From the NCBI GenBank assembly GCA_033220425.1, contig CM065652.1, positions 4,340,001 to 4,404,000 on the forward strand: a stretch of DNA of 64,000 nucleotides, given 5' to 3'. The position numbers were made by a program, and so were the translations under genes. Positions 22,976 to 34,400 of the stretch are shown piece after piece (the first letter of the stretch is position 1; every line of letters starts with the position of its first letter). The notes under the pieces are model-generated. The model had not been told where the DNA came from, searched no databases, and saw only the letters and a program-made list of their open reading frames with translations. This stretch comes from Lepraria neglecta. Taxonomy: Eukaryota; Ascomycota; Lecanoromycetes; Lecanorales; Stereocaulaceae.

Positions 22976-24530
22976 TTACCGACTCGAAATGGTATCCCCT
23001 CCGTACTGCACTCTTCGAATCATCGAGCGATTGCAATCAGCGATCGTACACATACCGCCCAGTCCCAAGCTCTGGTCGAGGTCCTACATTTTCATACATT
23101 AGCATACACATCCCCAAGTCAATAGAAATGGGGAAAGAAGAGCAACTTACAGCCAACAAGCCCCTAACAACATCTTTAGCACCCTCTTTGCCTCCAATCG
23201 CCAGGCCATAGACAAAAGGTCTGATGATACTTGTCAGTTTGCCAATCATAGAAAATGATCACGGAAGCTGAAGACTCACCTTCCAATCAAGACACCCTTT
23301 GCCCCAAGACATAAAGCCTTGATGATATCCACGCCCGTACGGATACCGCTGTCAAACAGCACCGTGATCTGATCACCCACAGCATCCACAATCTCCGGCA
23401 AAACCTCCAAACTTCCCACCGCCCCATCAAGCTGACGTCCACCGTGATTGCTAACTACAATGCCATCCATACCAGCTTCCACAGCCATCCTAGCATCATC
23501 CACATGCTGAATGCCCTTCAACACAATTGGGCCATCCCACTCTGTCTTGAGTAATTCGAGTTGCTCCCACGTATGAGCAGCACCACTGAAGACCTCGTTT
23601 GCCCATTCCCGGGAGGCGAGGAAGACGTCGTCTTCGACCTCCTTCTTGTGCTTCTCCGTGAACTTGCGGCGAAAAGCTGGGTCTGAGAAGCCGGTTTGGT
23701 CACCGATACCGCTGGCGAAAGGAAGGTAAGCATTATCGAGGTCTGCGGGACGCCAGGCGAGGGTCCAAGTGTCGAGGGTTACGAGGAGGACAGTGAAGCC
23801 GTTGGACTTTGCACGGTTGAGGAGCTGGAGGGAGAGGGTGTGGGTTAGGCTCAGGGATTCAAAGACTTACTGGGGAGGTGACCCACTGATTTTGTGATCT
23901 CGTCATCCTGGGGCCAGTAAAGCTGGAAAAACCTCACTCCATCGCCATTTGCCTTTGCGACATTCTCAATGCTGCTGCTCGATGCAGTACTGAGAATGTA
24001 TGGTACGCCAATCTCCGCTGCCACCCCAGCAACGCCATCTTCTTTGTCGTGGTGGAAGATTGTCTGGACGCCAATAGGAGCGATGAGGAGAGGGGACTCA
24101 AGCTTGTGACCAAAGAGCTCAGTGCGCAGATCACGGTGGGTCGTATCACGGAGCATGCGAGGGATCATCTAGGTGTTGGGGTCAGCTAGGAAACGTGATG
24201 CTGCGACACAAGTGGGGCTTGCCTTCCATTGTCTGAATGCCAGACGATTGGCATCCATAGTAGCCTTCTCACCCGCTCCGCCAGCAACATAGTTAAAGCT
24301 TCTAGCGCCGAGGTGTGTTTTTGCCTGCTCTTCGAGCTTGTTTGGGTCGGTGGTCACGGTTGGCATATAATTCTTGAGTAAGCCATCTCCGTAGATTTGC
24401 TATTCAAGTGATCCTCATTAGCTACCATGTTTGTAAAAACCGATTTATTGTGAGGGCACTTTACCATCTGGTAAGCCCCGTACTTTCGGCCACCATCGGG
24501 CTGCTTAGGATGCTCTTGAACTTGAGCCAT
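22976..24530 (-). CDS. FMN-dependent alpha-hydroxyacid dehydrogenase (lactate 2-monooxygenase/glycolate-oxidase family)
   Basis: Six exons, complement(join(22976-23083, 23151-23220, 23280-23824, 23887-24168, 24223-24399, 24465-24530)), give 415 aa. Family motifs in order: IPRMLRDTTHRDL, SPLLIAPIGVQTIFH, GVPYILSTASSSSIE, FFQLYW, IVLKGIQHVDDARMA, SNHGGRQLDG (catalytic His near residue 302), VLFDSGIRTGVDIIKAL, GAKGVLIGRPFVYGLA and the closing RRVQYGG. The enzyme oxidises an L-2-hydroxy acid using FMN; the exact substrate cannot be read from sequence, and no flavocytochrome b2 heme domain is present. There is no targeting signal, and the C-terminus SSR is not a clear PTS1. The intron at 24169-24222 is GC-AG (GCAAGC donor). 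An upstream Met at 24551 is possible. Confidence 0.9.
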
Positions 24531-25134
24531 AGCTGCAAGAGGTAGGAGCAAGTACCGAAGCGTTGATGGTTTCTCTGGTGTCTAGGAGTGAGCAGGAAGG
24601 AAGGAAAGTTGAGGGTACTTCGCTTTGTTTATTTTGAAGCATTTTGGGTTAAAAGACCCCGCGACTTCGACGTCACGTCCCGGTGGCCCTTGTGTTGGGT
24701 TGGGCCGAGGTCCGCTACTCGGACCTCAAGTTTTGCACAAGATTTTTCTTAGAGCGACTTCGATGGGAGTGGTGAATATTCAACAGTCTAAATATAATGC
24801 GCAGGTTTAAAGCATTGAAGTCACGCGCATAGTAACCTGACCACGTCAGAGGTAACAAATAAAATCAATTCTGTGCATTTGACGCGGCATAGAGCAAGTG
24901 CTAAGCAGTACAGTGCGCAGTATCTGTAGGTTTACATGAAGCTGCATCATACACGTGTGGGTGTTCCGCTAGAAAGGGGTAGATGTAGCAATATTTGAAC
25001 AATGTAAACAACGAATGATGATGCCGATGCTATGGGGAAACGAAGATAGAGTGAAGGAAGCGTTTCGTATCCGGATGTGCAGGAAGAGCCAGCCTTCCGT
25101 GTGAATGCGTAGAAAAGGCGGACCTGCAGTGAGC
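24531..25134. other. intergenic, FMN dehydrogenase promoter side
   Basis: About 600 bp with no coding frame. The side next to 24531 should be the promoter of the FMN dehydrogenase; the side next to 25134 is the 3' end of rec8. Confidence 0.5.
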
Positions 25135-27624
25135 TCAAACGCCAGGAGGGAAGCTGAGATCGATCGGGCCATAAGGATCGTTTTGTTGTATATTGAGGAA
25201 GTTCTTCGTGGCAAGGGCGAGTATGTGATGGAGTGCCTGTGATGCGACTTGTTTGCTGTTTTGCGCAGGAGCCAGTAAGTCTTCGAATAGCACGGAGCCC
25301 TTCAATCGACCATCGCCCGAGACTCCGTCTTTATCCTCGTCTACAGATGCTGGAATGGTCGTGATGTGAGCTCTGACGAATTCCAGAAAATGCTGAGCCT
25401 CCTGGTTCAATGTCGCCTTCAACCATTGCGATTGAGCGGTTGTTTGAGTATCGACTGCGGCAGCAGGGCCATAGTGCTGGAATTCGTCGAGTGCCTGATC
25501 GCTTGAAGCAAGCCGACCACCGAGGAGATCATCATCGTCTTCGTGAAGGGGAAGCTCAAGGCTGCTGTATCGTTCTTGGCCACGACCGACAAGTGGACTG
25601 GCGCTGGGCATTCGACTGGCACGTCTGTCGAGTGAGCTGGGTCCTGCACCTCTTATGCCTGATAGAGAGCTTGGTGCACCTGCACTTGTTGGAAAACCGC
25701 CAACGCTACTGGCAAAGCCGCGACCATGGGCAGTAGAGCCTTGACGAGATCCTAAAGAACCCAAAGCAGAGTGGGCGATCCATGGCACCGATGAATGATC
25801 TTGGCCCGGTTGGTCTGGGAGCGGTGGTTGAGCGTGACGGCCCAGCTCGATGTTCTGAAAAGCGTCAGCTATCAGCCGAAATATCGACAAAGGCATGTCT
25901 TACATCACTCGCGAAAGTCATCATTCCGCCATCGTCAATCAGAGTCAATTGGTCACCGCGACCACCCTGCTCACCGTCACCATCTCTCGGCCGTACTCGT
26001 CGACCCTCACTATCAGAGTCATGGTCTTCTTCATCGTCTCGGGCTCTCTTTTGTCGAGCTGGCGAGGCTTTGATGCCTGTCAAAGCTTCCATCATTGCAT
26101 CGCCTGCAAACTTATCAAGAGGGCTCTTGAGCTTCGAGCTGCCTAGGCCAGCGCCAACGCCACCGATTCCTGCACCAAAGACCCAGAAGGCAGCGTTCTT
26201 CTTTGCAAGTGCAGGAGCCTTGTGACTCTGCTTGGCTTTCTTTGCTTCGATCATGTTGGCAGAGTAGTCCGTCTTCCATTGGGCTAGATCAGCATTGTGC
26301 AGTTCTTGTCTCTCATCAGCTGCCAATGCCTTGGGTGCTCGGCGCTTTCGTCGCAGAGGAGCCTCAGCGAACTCTGACGACTCACGCTCTTGAGGTACTT
26401 CAGGTGACGAGTTGAGCAGGCCGGCGCCAGTGACAGGTGGAGACGCCATAGCTGGAAAAGGTTCAGCATTGGGAAGGATAACATCGTCGTCGTCAAATCT
26501 CGAGAGATTAAGGTCAGGATCCATAGCACCAGGCTGAGAAAGGAGGTGAGTCAACGCTCACACTGAATGGAGTGCATTTGAACATACCTCAAACTGACCT
26601 GCTCGGAGGCCTTCCAATAGCTCCCGCCGTACACGACCACTCACTGCAGAGTCGCTACCCAGCCGTACGCCTCCTGTTGGAGCAGCACCTGGACCAGGCA
26701 TGCGCTCTTCGATCAGGTTACCATCAGCATCAATACTGAAGCCAGGATCAAGGTTAAAGCCTTCATCTCCGTCTTCGAGAAAGCGTCCGAGTCTAGCGCT
26801 TCGTTGAGTTGAGCTCATGTTGTCGCCTGAAAGGATGAAACCTCCCAAATCTCCGGCACCTCCACTGGCAGAGCTAGGTATGATGAGGCCCAGCATAGAC
26901 TCAACAGCGTCTGGGTGACTTGACAGACTCGAGCGCTGCGAGTGAGGTGATAAGATACTAGAACGGCGAGACGATTCGTCGGTAGATATATCGAGAGCAG
27001 ACAAGTCAATGTCCAGGCCTGGAAGAGCAAAGTCTGGCAAAAAAGCCGGGTCATCTTGAATCATGAGCTGATCAGGGCTAGGATAGCCGTTAGTGGGAAC
27101 TCGCGTCTTTGAGTAAGTAGACTCACCGAGCCTTCCCAGCAATGGGGTCTAGCTCATTGGTCTTGGCAGCATTGATGAGCGCTCTCATGTTAGCCTGCGC
27201 GACTTGCGCGTCGGACAAGATGTATCCGCATTGGTGGTTGAAGACGCGAGAGACGCCGTAACTGGTGGTGGAAGCGTTGTGAGCAGGCATGGAGACAGAA
27301 GTGGGCAGGAATCTCACAGTAAGTTGCTCTGCAACCTCAACGCCATTGGCGCTTCTGGTTCGATGATGATCTGGCATGTCTTCGGTATATCTACTTCGAG
27401 GATGGCCTTCCGATTGATCCTCTTAGAGTTTGGTTTGGACCCAAGTGTCGCGACAAGCCTGTGGAAGTCAGCTACATGGTGCGTATGCAATTTGTGACTG
27501 GTGAAGACTTACCATACTGTCGCTACACCTCCCTTTCGGGAAGTGAGAACTGCAGATAATTATTAGCCATAACCTTAGAAGCAGTGAACATAGTGTCAGA
27601 CATACTCTCGTGGCTGTAGAACAT
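25135..27624 (-). CDS. rec8: meiotic cohesin kleisin subunit Rec8
   Basis: Seven exons, complement(join(25135-25854, 25904-26533, 26588-27077, 27127-27261, 27318-27458, 27513-27549, 27606-27624)), give 723 aa. The N-terminal kleisin domain reads MFYSHEILTSRKGGVATVWL, continuing through EAPMALRLQSNLLYGVSRVF and HQCGYILSDAQVAQ, which is the Rec8 rather than the Rad21/Mcd1 version. RPDQLMIQDDPAFLPDFALP follows. The middle is acidic and Ser-rich. The C-terminal winged helix (about residues 640-723: VLFEDLLAPAQNSKQVASQA, then LHHILALATKNFLNIQQ) binds the Smc1 head. Rec8 bridges Smc1 and Smc3 and holds sister chromatids in meiosis. The first two exons are only 19 and 37 nt. An intact rec8 suggests retained sexual competence. 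Head-to-head with the kinase gene. Confidence 0.93.
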
Positions 27625-28631
27625 CTCGCTGATGCTTATCGGCTATGCCTGGATGGATCCAGGCTCGAATGGAGCAGAGATATCGAGAAACCTTGATAGA
27701 GACAGTCTCTGCCGACAGACAAATGTTGTACTGTTCTGCTTATAGGGTAGTGAAAATGGGACTATCAAGACATAAGGCAGGAAAGAGACGCGAAATCGAA
27801 GATAGTACGCGCCATCGTGAAGCAGCAATGAGGGGAGCTAACCACGCTTGTAAATTCTAGCGCTTTCATGTCGAGCACGGAATTGTCATGTATCAAGGCA
27901 GATGGTTATAATCCCTCAAACGATGGCAGAGGGGTGCATCTACTGAGTTATCAAAGAATATGTAAATAGGATGGCATTGCACACACGGCGTATCATAGGC
28001 ATCACAGCTCATTACCGCAGTATCAGGCGAAATCCCATCTGGCCGCTTCCCACGCTGCACTCGGTTGAAGATGTCCATTATTAATACATTGGCCTTCAAT
28101 TGGGTGCATAGTGGCATTTACTCGGTCTGTCATGGACAATGTCAATACTTCTATGCAGATTCAAGATCGAGGAGAGAGAATGGAATCTTCTCGCAACAAG
28201 TAGGTAACCTCGAGGAAAATCTCCAGCTTCTCATGCCAGCCTAACACCGAATACATCCTTCAAAAAATGGACTAGGTACTGAGTAGCTACTGAACCCTGC
28301 GGAGCACAGTGCGATGTATTCGTTGATGCGTAGTTGTGACGTTGATGAAAGTTGAAGTCGCGGAACGCACTTGCCTGTTTTAAGCTTCCCGGTTGAACAG
28401 CCAACACAAGAATCAACAACCGCCGCCAAGACATGTCATTCTTCTCATTGCGCAATTAAGCTTACAATCCGCCACACACTTGTGAATATTGCTATATTGA
28501 TGGTAGAGTGTCTGAAGCACCGATCGTACTAGAAGTGTATAGCTTCCCGCAGGGGCGCGCCTTCTCCAATTGGCACGACGGCTCCTGCCTTTGACCGACA
28601 ACATCCTGTGAAAACAACCCACATCTTCAAC
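27625..28631. promoter_or_regulatory. 1.0-kb divergent region between rec8 and dbf2-like kinase
   Basis: Both start codons face away from this region, so it should hold both promoters. No open frame with a domain was found. I could not identify a defined regulatory element by eye. Confidence 0.4.
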
Positions 28632-30942
28632 ATGGCTGCTGCTGCACCATCTCCCTCGCCTCTGGGCAAAGGCAAACCCAATTTGACCATGCCAATGCCA
28701 CCTCCTCTACTCCACACTCGTTCCGGGAACGAAATCTACGAAGCACCCCATACACCCACGGGCCATGGCTTCACATCTCCATATTCAACCCCTCAAGGCA
28801 GTCCGAGCAAGAACAGGCTTCCACCAGGAGCGAACGAACTTCCAGATGTCTTCGACAATGCTATGAGTCTTGATCCAGCCAGCCCCATCAAGACCGGTAG
28901 ACACCAACTAAGCCCATATTCACCCAGCAAGGGCGGCAGGCAAGTCTTCGAGGAGAGCTTGGATCAAAGTATCAACCGCCCAGAGTATAGCTTAGGCCCA
29001 GGAAGCCCTACGCGGAAGTCAGGCAAAGAGAACACACCTCCCGGCGTACGGCAGTCAAAGCCATCTCCAAATCAAGCCGCAGTATCTCGCCAGGAGCTAT
29101 ATCAAGTCAGAGACACTGGCTCCGGGACGAAAGCGCGGTATAATCCTCAACGTGGCTTGACACCAGAAGAGCTTGAAAAATTACAATTGCCGAAGGTGAA
29201 GCGTCTTGCAAATGTCACCCAGCTATGTGAGTCTTGGATTCCCCTATTCTCCTTAGCCTGCTTGCACTTCCTATGATGAAGCACAATTCACAACTCACAG
29301 ACCTGTTCTGAACCATTATGTGGATAACAATTTTGTACCAACTGCTGTCTGAGAACACACATAGCATTGTTAAACATATCTCTTCTTGTATTGCGCCACA
29401 ACATTCATTCCACAGACTGACAGCTGCCAGACTTCCTTGACCATTACTTTGACCTTCTCAGCTACGTCCACCACCGCCAGAGCCGTACAGAACTCTTCAA
29501 CTCTCAATTTCCTGCCCCTCCAGCCACATCCACAGAAGAATATGAGGTAGCACGACATAAGTATTTGGGCAGAGAACGGGCCAACCTTCGAAAGCGACGC
29601 ACAAGACTACGCCATGGGGACTTCCAGATCCTTACCCAGGTTGGGCAAGGCGGCTATGGACAGGTCTATCTCGCATCGAAGAAGGACACTAGGGAAGTCT
29701 GTGCACTGAAAGTGATGAGCAAGAAGCTTCTGTTCAAATTGGACGAAGTCAGACATATTTTGACAGAGAGGGATATCTTGACAGCAGCGAAGAGCGAATG
29801 GCTCGTGAAGCTGCTTTATGCCTTCCAGGACGAGAAGAGCATCTACCTGGCAATGGTATGCACAAGTGCCTTCCTTGATCCTGGATCTGCACTGACATAC
29901 CGTCCAGGAATACGTTCCAGGAGGTGACTTCCGTACCCTTCTGAATAACACCGGCGTCCTCCATAACCGTCATTCCCGTTTCTATATCGCCGAGATGTTC
30001 TGCTGCGTCGACGCGCTACATCAACTTGGCTACATTCATCGCGACCTCAAGCCCGAGAATTTCCTCATCGACTCAACCGGGCACGTGAAGCTCACAGACT
30101 TCGGCCTCGCAGCCGGCATGCTCTCTCCTCAGAAGTTCGAATCCATGCGTATCAAGCTTGAAGAAGTTGGTCAGCTCTCAGTCCCCTTCGGCAACCCAAT
30201 GGAACAGCGTTCTGTCGCCGAACGAAGAGATGGCTACCGATCCCTCCGCGAACGCGAAGTCAACTACGCAAAGTCCGTGGTCGGCTCCCCAGACTACATG
30301 GCTCCCGAAGTTCTCAAAGGCGAGCAGTACGACTTCACAGTAGACTACTGGTCCCTCGGCTGCATGCTCTTCGAAGCCCTCTCCGGCTACCCACCTTTCG
30401 CAGGCTCCACTGTTGACGAAACATGGCAAAACCTCCGCAACTGGGACAAAGTTCTCAAGAAGCCCAAGTTCGAAGATCCAAATTACTTCCTCTCCTCCCG
30501 GACCTGGGACCTGATCCAGCGCTGCGTCAACTCCAAAAAGAACCGCTTCAGTTCGATCAACGAGATCTACAAGCACGTCTATTTCGCAGAAGTGGATTGG
30601 TCAAAGTTGCGTGAGCAGCGCGCGCCGTTTGTGCCGGAATTGGATGGCGAGACCGATGCTGGGTACTTCGATGATTTCTCGAATGAGGCGGATATGGCGA
30701 AGTACAAGGAGGTGCATGATAAGCAGGCTGCTTTGGAGAATATGGCGGATCGGGATGAGCAGATGGGGAAGGGGTTGTTTGTTGGGTTTACGTTCAGGTA
30801 TGCAGCTCTGACATTTACCACTGCGAATTCGATACTAAATCAGAGGTACAGACATCGCAAACCCACCGTTGACGCCAATGGCCAGAAGGGCAGTCCGCGC
30901 AAGGCATTACTCACAGATGGGTCATTTGGCACCATCTTCTAA
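28632..30942 (+). CDS. dbf2: NDR-type Ser/Thr kinase of the Dbf2/SidB/Sid2 group
   Basis: Four exons (28632-29226, 29431-29855, 29908-30797, 30852-30942) give 666 aa. The Pro/Ser-rich N-terminus carries several S/T-P sites. YFLDHYFDLLSYVHHRQ is the Mob1-binding helix region. The kinase domain has GQGGYG (~270-275), ALKV lysine (~292), HRDLKPEN (~385-391), DFGLA, the NDR-type insert, then VGSPDYMAPEVL with the activation-loop phospho-site. The C-terminus FVGFTFRHRKP is the hydrophobic-motif region. The kinase, with Mob1, drives septation and mitotic exit (SIN/MEN), at spindle pole bodies and the septum. The last intron was placed at GTACAG (30846-30851) because it gives the conserved FTFRHRKP; an alternative upstream AG would insert two residues. 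Confidence 0.92.
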
Positions 30943-31411
30943 GCGGATTCGGCTTTCTCCTTTCGATTCGGTATCTGTGTTACGAAAAGTGTTTGCTATA
31001 CGTTTACGTTACGATCAGTGTAGCTCCTCCTATTTTGTCTTTCGTCTGCAGGCAGCATACACTAGGAGGTCTAATGGATGGGTTATGCATACGAGGTGCG
31101 GAGTGGATGCTTCAGGATAGCAATGGCGTCAACATGAGTTAGCATAGCAGGTACTGAAACTATTACGAAACTGAAATTGCAATGAGCCTCGTTCAACAGT
31201 GGCTGTCATTGTCTATACTAGAGTAACAATACGACCACGACCGTTTCTTTCTCTGTACAATAACTCGAAGTGAGTACATGTAAGATATGAAATCTCTTCC
31301 TCTTGGCTCCGGACATTCTTGCCTATACAGTTTTGTCCAATAAATGCGACGATGGTATCTGCATCCATCTCTTTTCCAACGATGCTGAATAATCCAACAC
31401 CATCCCCCAAG
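30943..31411. other. convergent 3' spacer
   Basis: About 470 bp between the stops of the dbf2-like kinase and the RRM gene. It should hold both 3' untranslated regions; no gene was seen. Confidence 0.5.
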
Positions 31412-34400
31412 TCACGCGGGCTTCTTGCTCCCCTCCGCCCCCTTCCCCCAAGCACCCTCTTCCGTAGGCACGCCCCAGACATTGTTAGGCCCAGGCTTCC
31501 TTTCATCCTTGTTGAGCCTATTTCTACCACCCTGTCCACCTGTCTGTCCTCTCGACTGTCCTCTTGACTGTCCTCTTGATTGCCCACCCGCCTGTCGAAC
31601 CGCTTGCCCACTAGCCAGTGCAGCGACATAGCTTTGTCTCCTTCCCCTTCCCTTGCTAGGACTGTAGCCGCCTCTAATACCGAGCTGGGGGAAGTCTTCA
31701 TTGTAGCTGCTTATGATGCTGGCGCCGTCGTCGCTCTTGAAGTCGCCGAATTCTGAGCCATAGGTAGTAGATGTAGCAGATGGTTCGACTTCGTGGGTTG
31801 ACTCTTTTAGCTCTTCACCAGTTTCAATTGAACCCTCGTCGGTATCAGGTATCTCACTTTGTGCAGCAGCGGCTGCAATATGGCTCTCATGAGTCTCTAC
31901 CTGTTCAGTTTCTTAATGTTTGCGTTCCTTCTCTATATTCTCTACTCCGTGTGTTCCCGCCTCTTCTTCCTCAAACCCTTTGTTGAGAGGATCCTGCACT
32001 GCCATGAGGCCCTCCTGTCCTTGTGCTACAGCTTGTGGGTCTACTAAGATATCAGAGCGTGTGTGGGTGTAAAGAATTAAAAAGACGCACCGATACTAAG
32101 TTCCGCCTCACTGAAAAACTCTCCAAGGATGGAATACTTGCGCTGGGCTTCCGATGGTGTTGCGACTGGCGTTTCCTCGTGCTCCTGAGCCTGAGACTGC
32201 TCATCTTGCATCTCCTCACTATCGTTGACTGTGTCCTTAGCCTTTGATACCTGATTTTCTCCATGCTCGTCAAGGTCCTGGGCAGCCGTTTCGTAAGACT
32301 TGACAGTAGTACTGCTAGTCCCATCGCCATTAACGTCCTGCTCCTCTTCAAGCATGTCATCTTGAACCTTGATTTGCCCATGCTCGCTCATTTTCATCAA
32401 CGCCTCGGCAGCTTTATGCTCAAGCTCCCCACCAGAGCCTTCAGAATTCATGTCCTTTAGATTACGCTCCTCCTCCTTCTGCAACCGTCGAAGTTCTTCT
32501 TTCGCTTTTTTCTCAGCAGCTGGGCTCTTTTCCACTTCATCTAGGACAGCAGCCAGCCTCTTAAAATTATCATGAGACTTAGCAAGAGGTGCTGGAGATT
32601 GAGAAGGCCCTGCCCGCTCTCCGGAAGGGGTACGTCGTCCCAATGTATCAGGAGATGATGGAGTCGGTAATCCTTCCCCATCCGACATCAACCTTGATTG
32701 ACCTGGTTCCTGTTGGACGTTTTGCTGCTTCTTCATGCTTTCCAGTCTCGCTTTAATTGCAGTTATATCTGCGAGCGCGCCTGGGGCAATCTTTGGGGTA
32801 TTCTTGTCCTTCTGACATGGGGAAACTACCATTTTGCGTTCCGGTGAATCGATGACCTGGGCCTGCCGGCCAGCCTTCCAACTCGCCACGACCATCTGCG
32901 GATTAAGCAATGAAACACTCGTGTTCACCAATTCGTTACCATGATCCGCCCACTCCTTGAGTTCTAGTTGCGTCGGTGAGGATTGGAATCGAGCCGATCT
33001 ATCAAGCAACGATTCCAGATTTGAGACATTGATATGCAGCGCCGTTGTACAAGAACCCCGCTTCTTCTCTGAGTCAATCTTCATTAATGTTCTATCCAAG
33101 AAATTCCTTAGCACAGCGTCCAGGCTGCTTATATCAGACATGAGAACTGGGGAGGTTTCGTCACTGGTCGGGTGGGAAGTAGTCTGGGGCTTCTTTTCTT
33201 GTCTGGAAAACAACATCGCAGAATCGCCCAAAAATTGGCGAACCTTGCTTGTCCAGGCCTCCGGTTTTACGATCTCAAACATTGGCTCAGACTTCTGCTT
33301 TCCTGGTGGTATTTTCAGTAAATTCTCTGCCTCCTCTCGGCATTTCTTATTCTCGTCTGTCTCTGCAGCAGAGGAACAATGATCAATCACACCTTTCAAC
33401 GATGACTCCAGTCCTTGAATAGAGTATGGGGGACTCTTTCCCCTGGACTTATTCTTAGGCTTTGAAGGCTGGGAGCCAGTCGCAGCAACGTGCACTTCCT
33501 TTGACATTGGTAGTGCAGCTTTTTGCCCTCCCAACTTATCCAATTGCACACCAAGCCAAGATAATTGACGCCGATCACTGAAATCTATGTAAATAGCACG
33601 CTCGTCGTCTTCTGCATACTGAAGAGCTATCTGTGCCTTTGTGAAGATCGGTCCTTGACAAGCGCGGCTACTTGAGGGGCTTTGGTGTCCAGCGTCTCGC
33701 TGGACAGCTTCGACGCCATCTATGTCACAATAAAGGGTTTTATCAGTAATATACTGGATATCGGAGATCCTTCTGGACGGACTGAGCTTGTCAGTATCGC
33801 CAAGAGCATTTTCTAGGCCAGCTTCAAAAAGTCTCTTCCCCTGGTAATATTGCGCTTGGTCAGTTGTGTCACCACCACCACTGAACCCGGCTAAAGCTAT
33901 GCTCGCCTTATCGTCTGCAAGGAAGGGATTCTCTGGCTCCGGCAGTGCTTTTCTCCCCAAAGGAGGAGCCGTGCTGTCTGACAGTCGGTTACGTCTATGC
34001 TGCTGGAGCTCCTGGTAATCTGCCATGACATAGGGATTATCAGTGCTTGTCACAGGCTCGTTGATCTGCATTGGCGTCCGGTCTGTCTCGCTTTGCAACC
34101 GACTACTCAGCTCAGGTACCGGCAGATTTCCTCCATCATGCATGAGGAAAGGAGTCTCTGGTTTTGGAAGAGCCTTGCTTTCGTGAGTTGGCGAATTGAA
34201 AGTGAGGAGGGGCTCTCCATCGTCTGTGAGAAAGGGCGTTTCTGGCTTCGGAAGGACCTTTTTTTCTGGAGACGTGGTCTGCTGCGACGGCGCGATGGTC
34301 AGCGGCGTGAGGGTTTTTGACTTGTTGGATTCCTTCTTTTTCGAATTCGACGTCGTCGCTTGCTTTGATGGTGAAGGACCTGTTAGACTTGAATTGCCGG

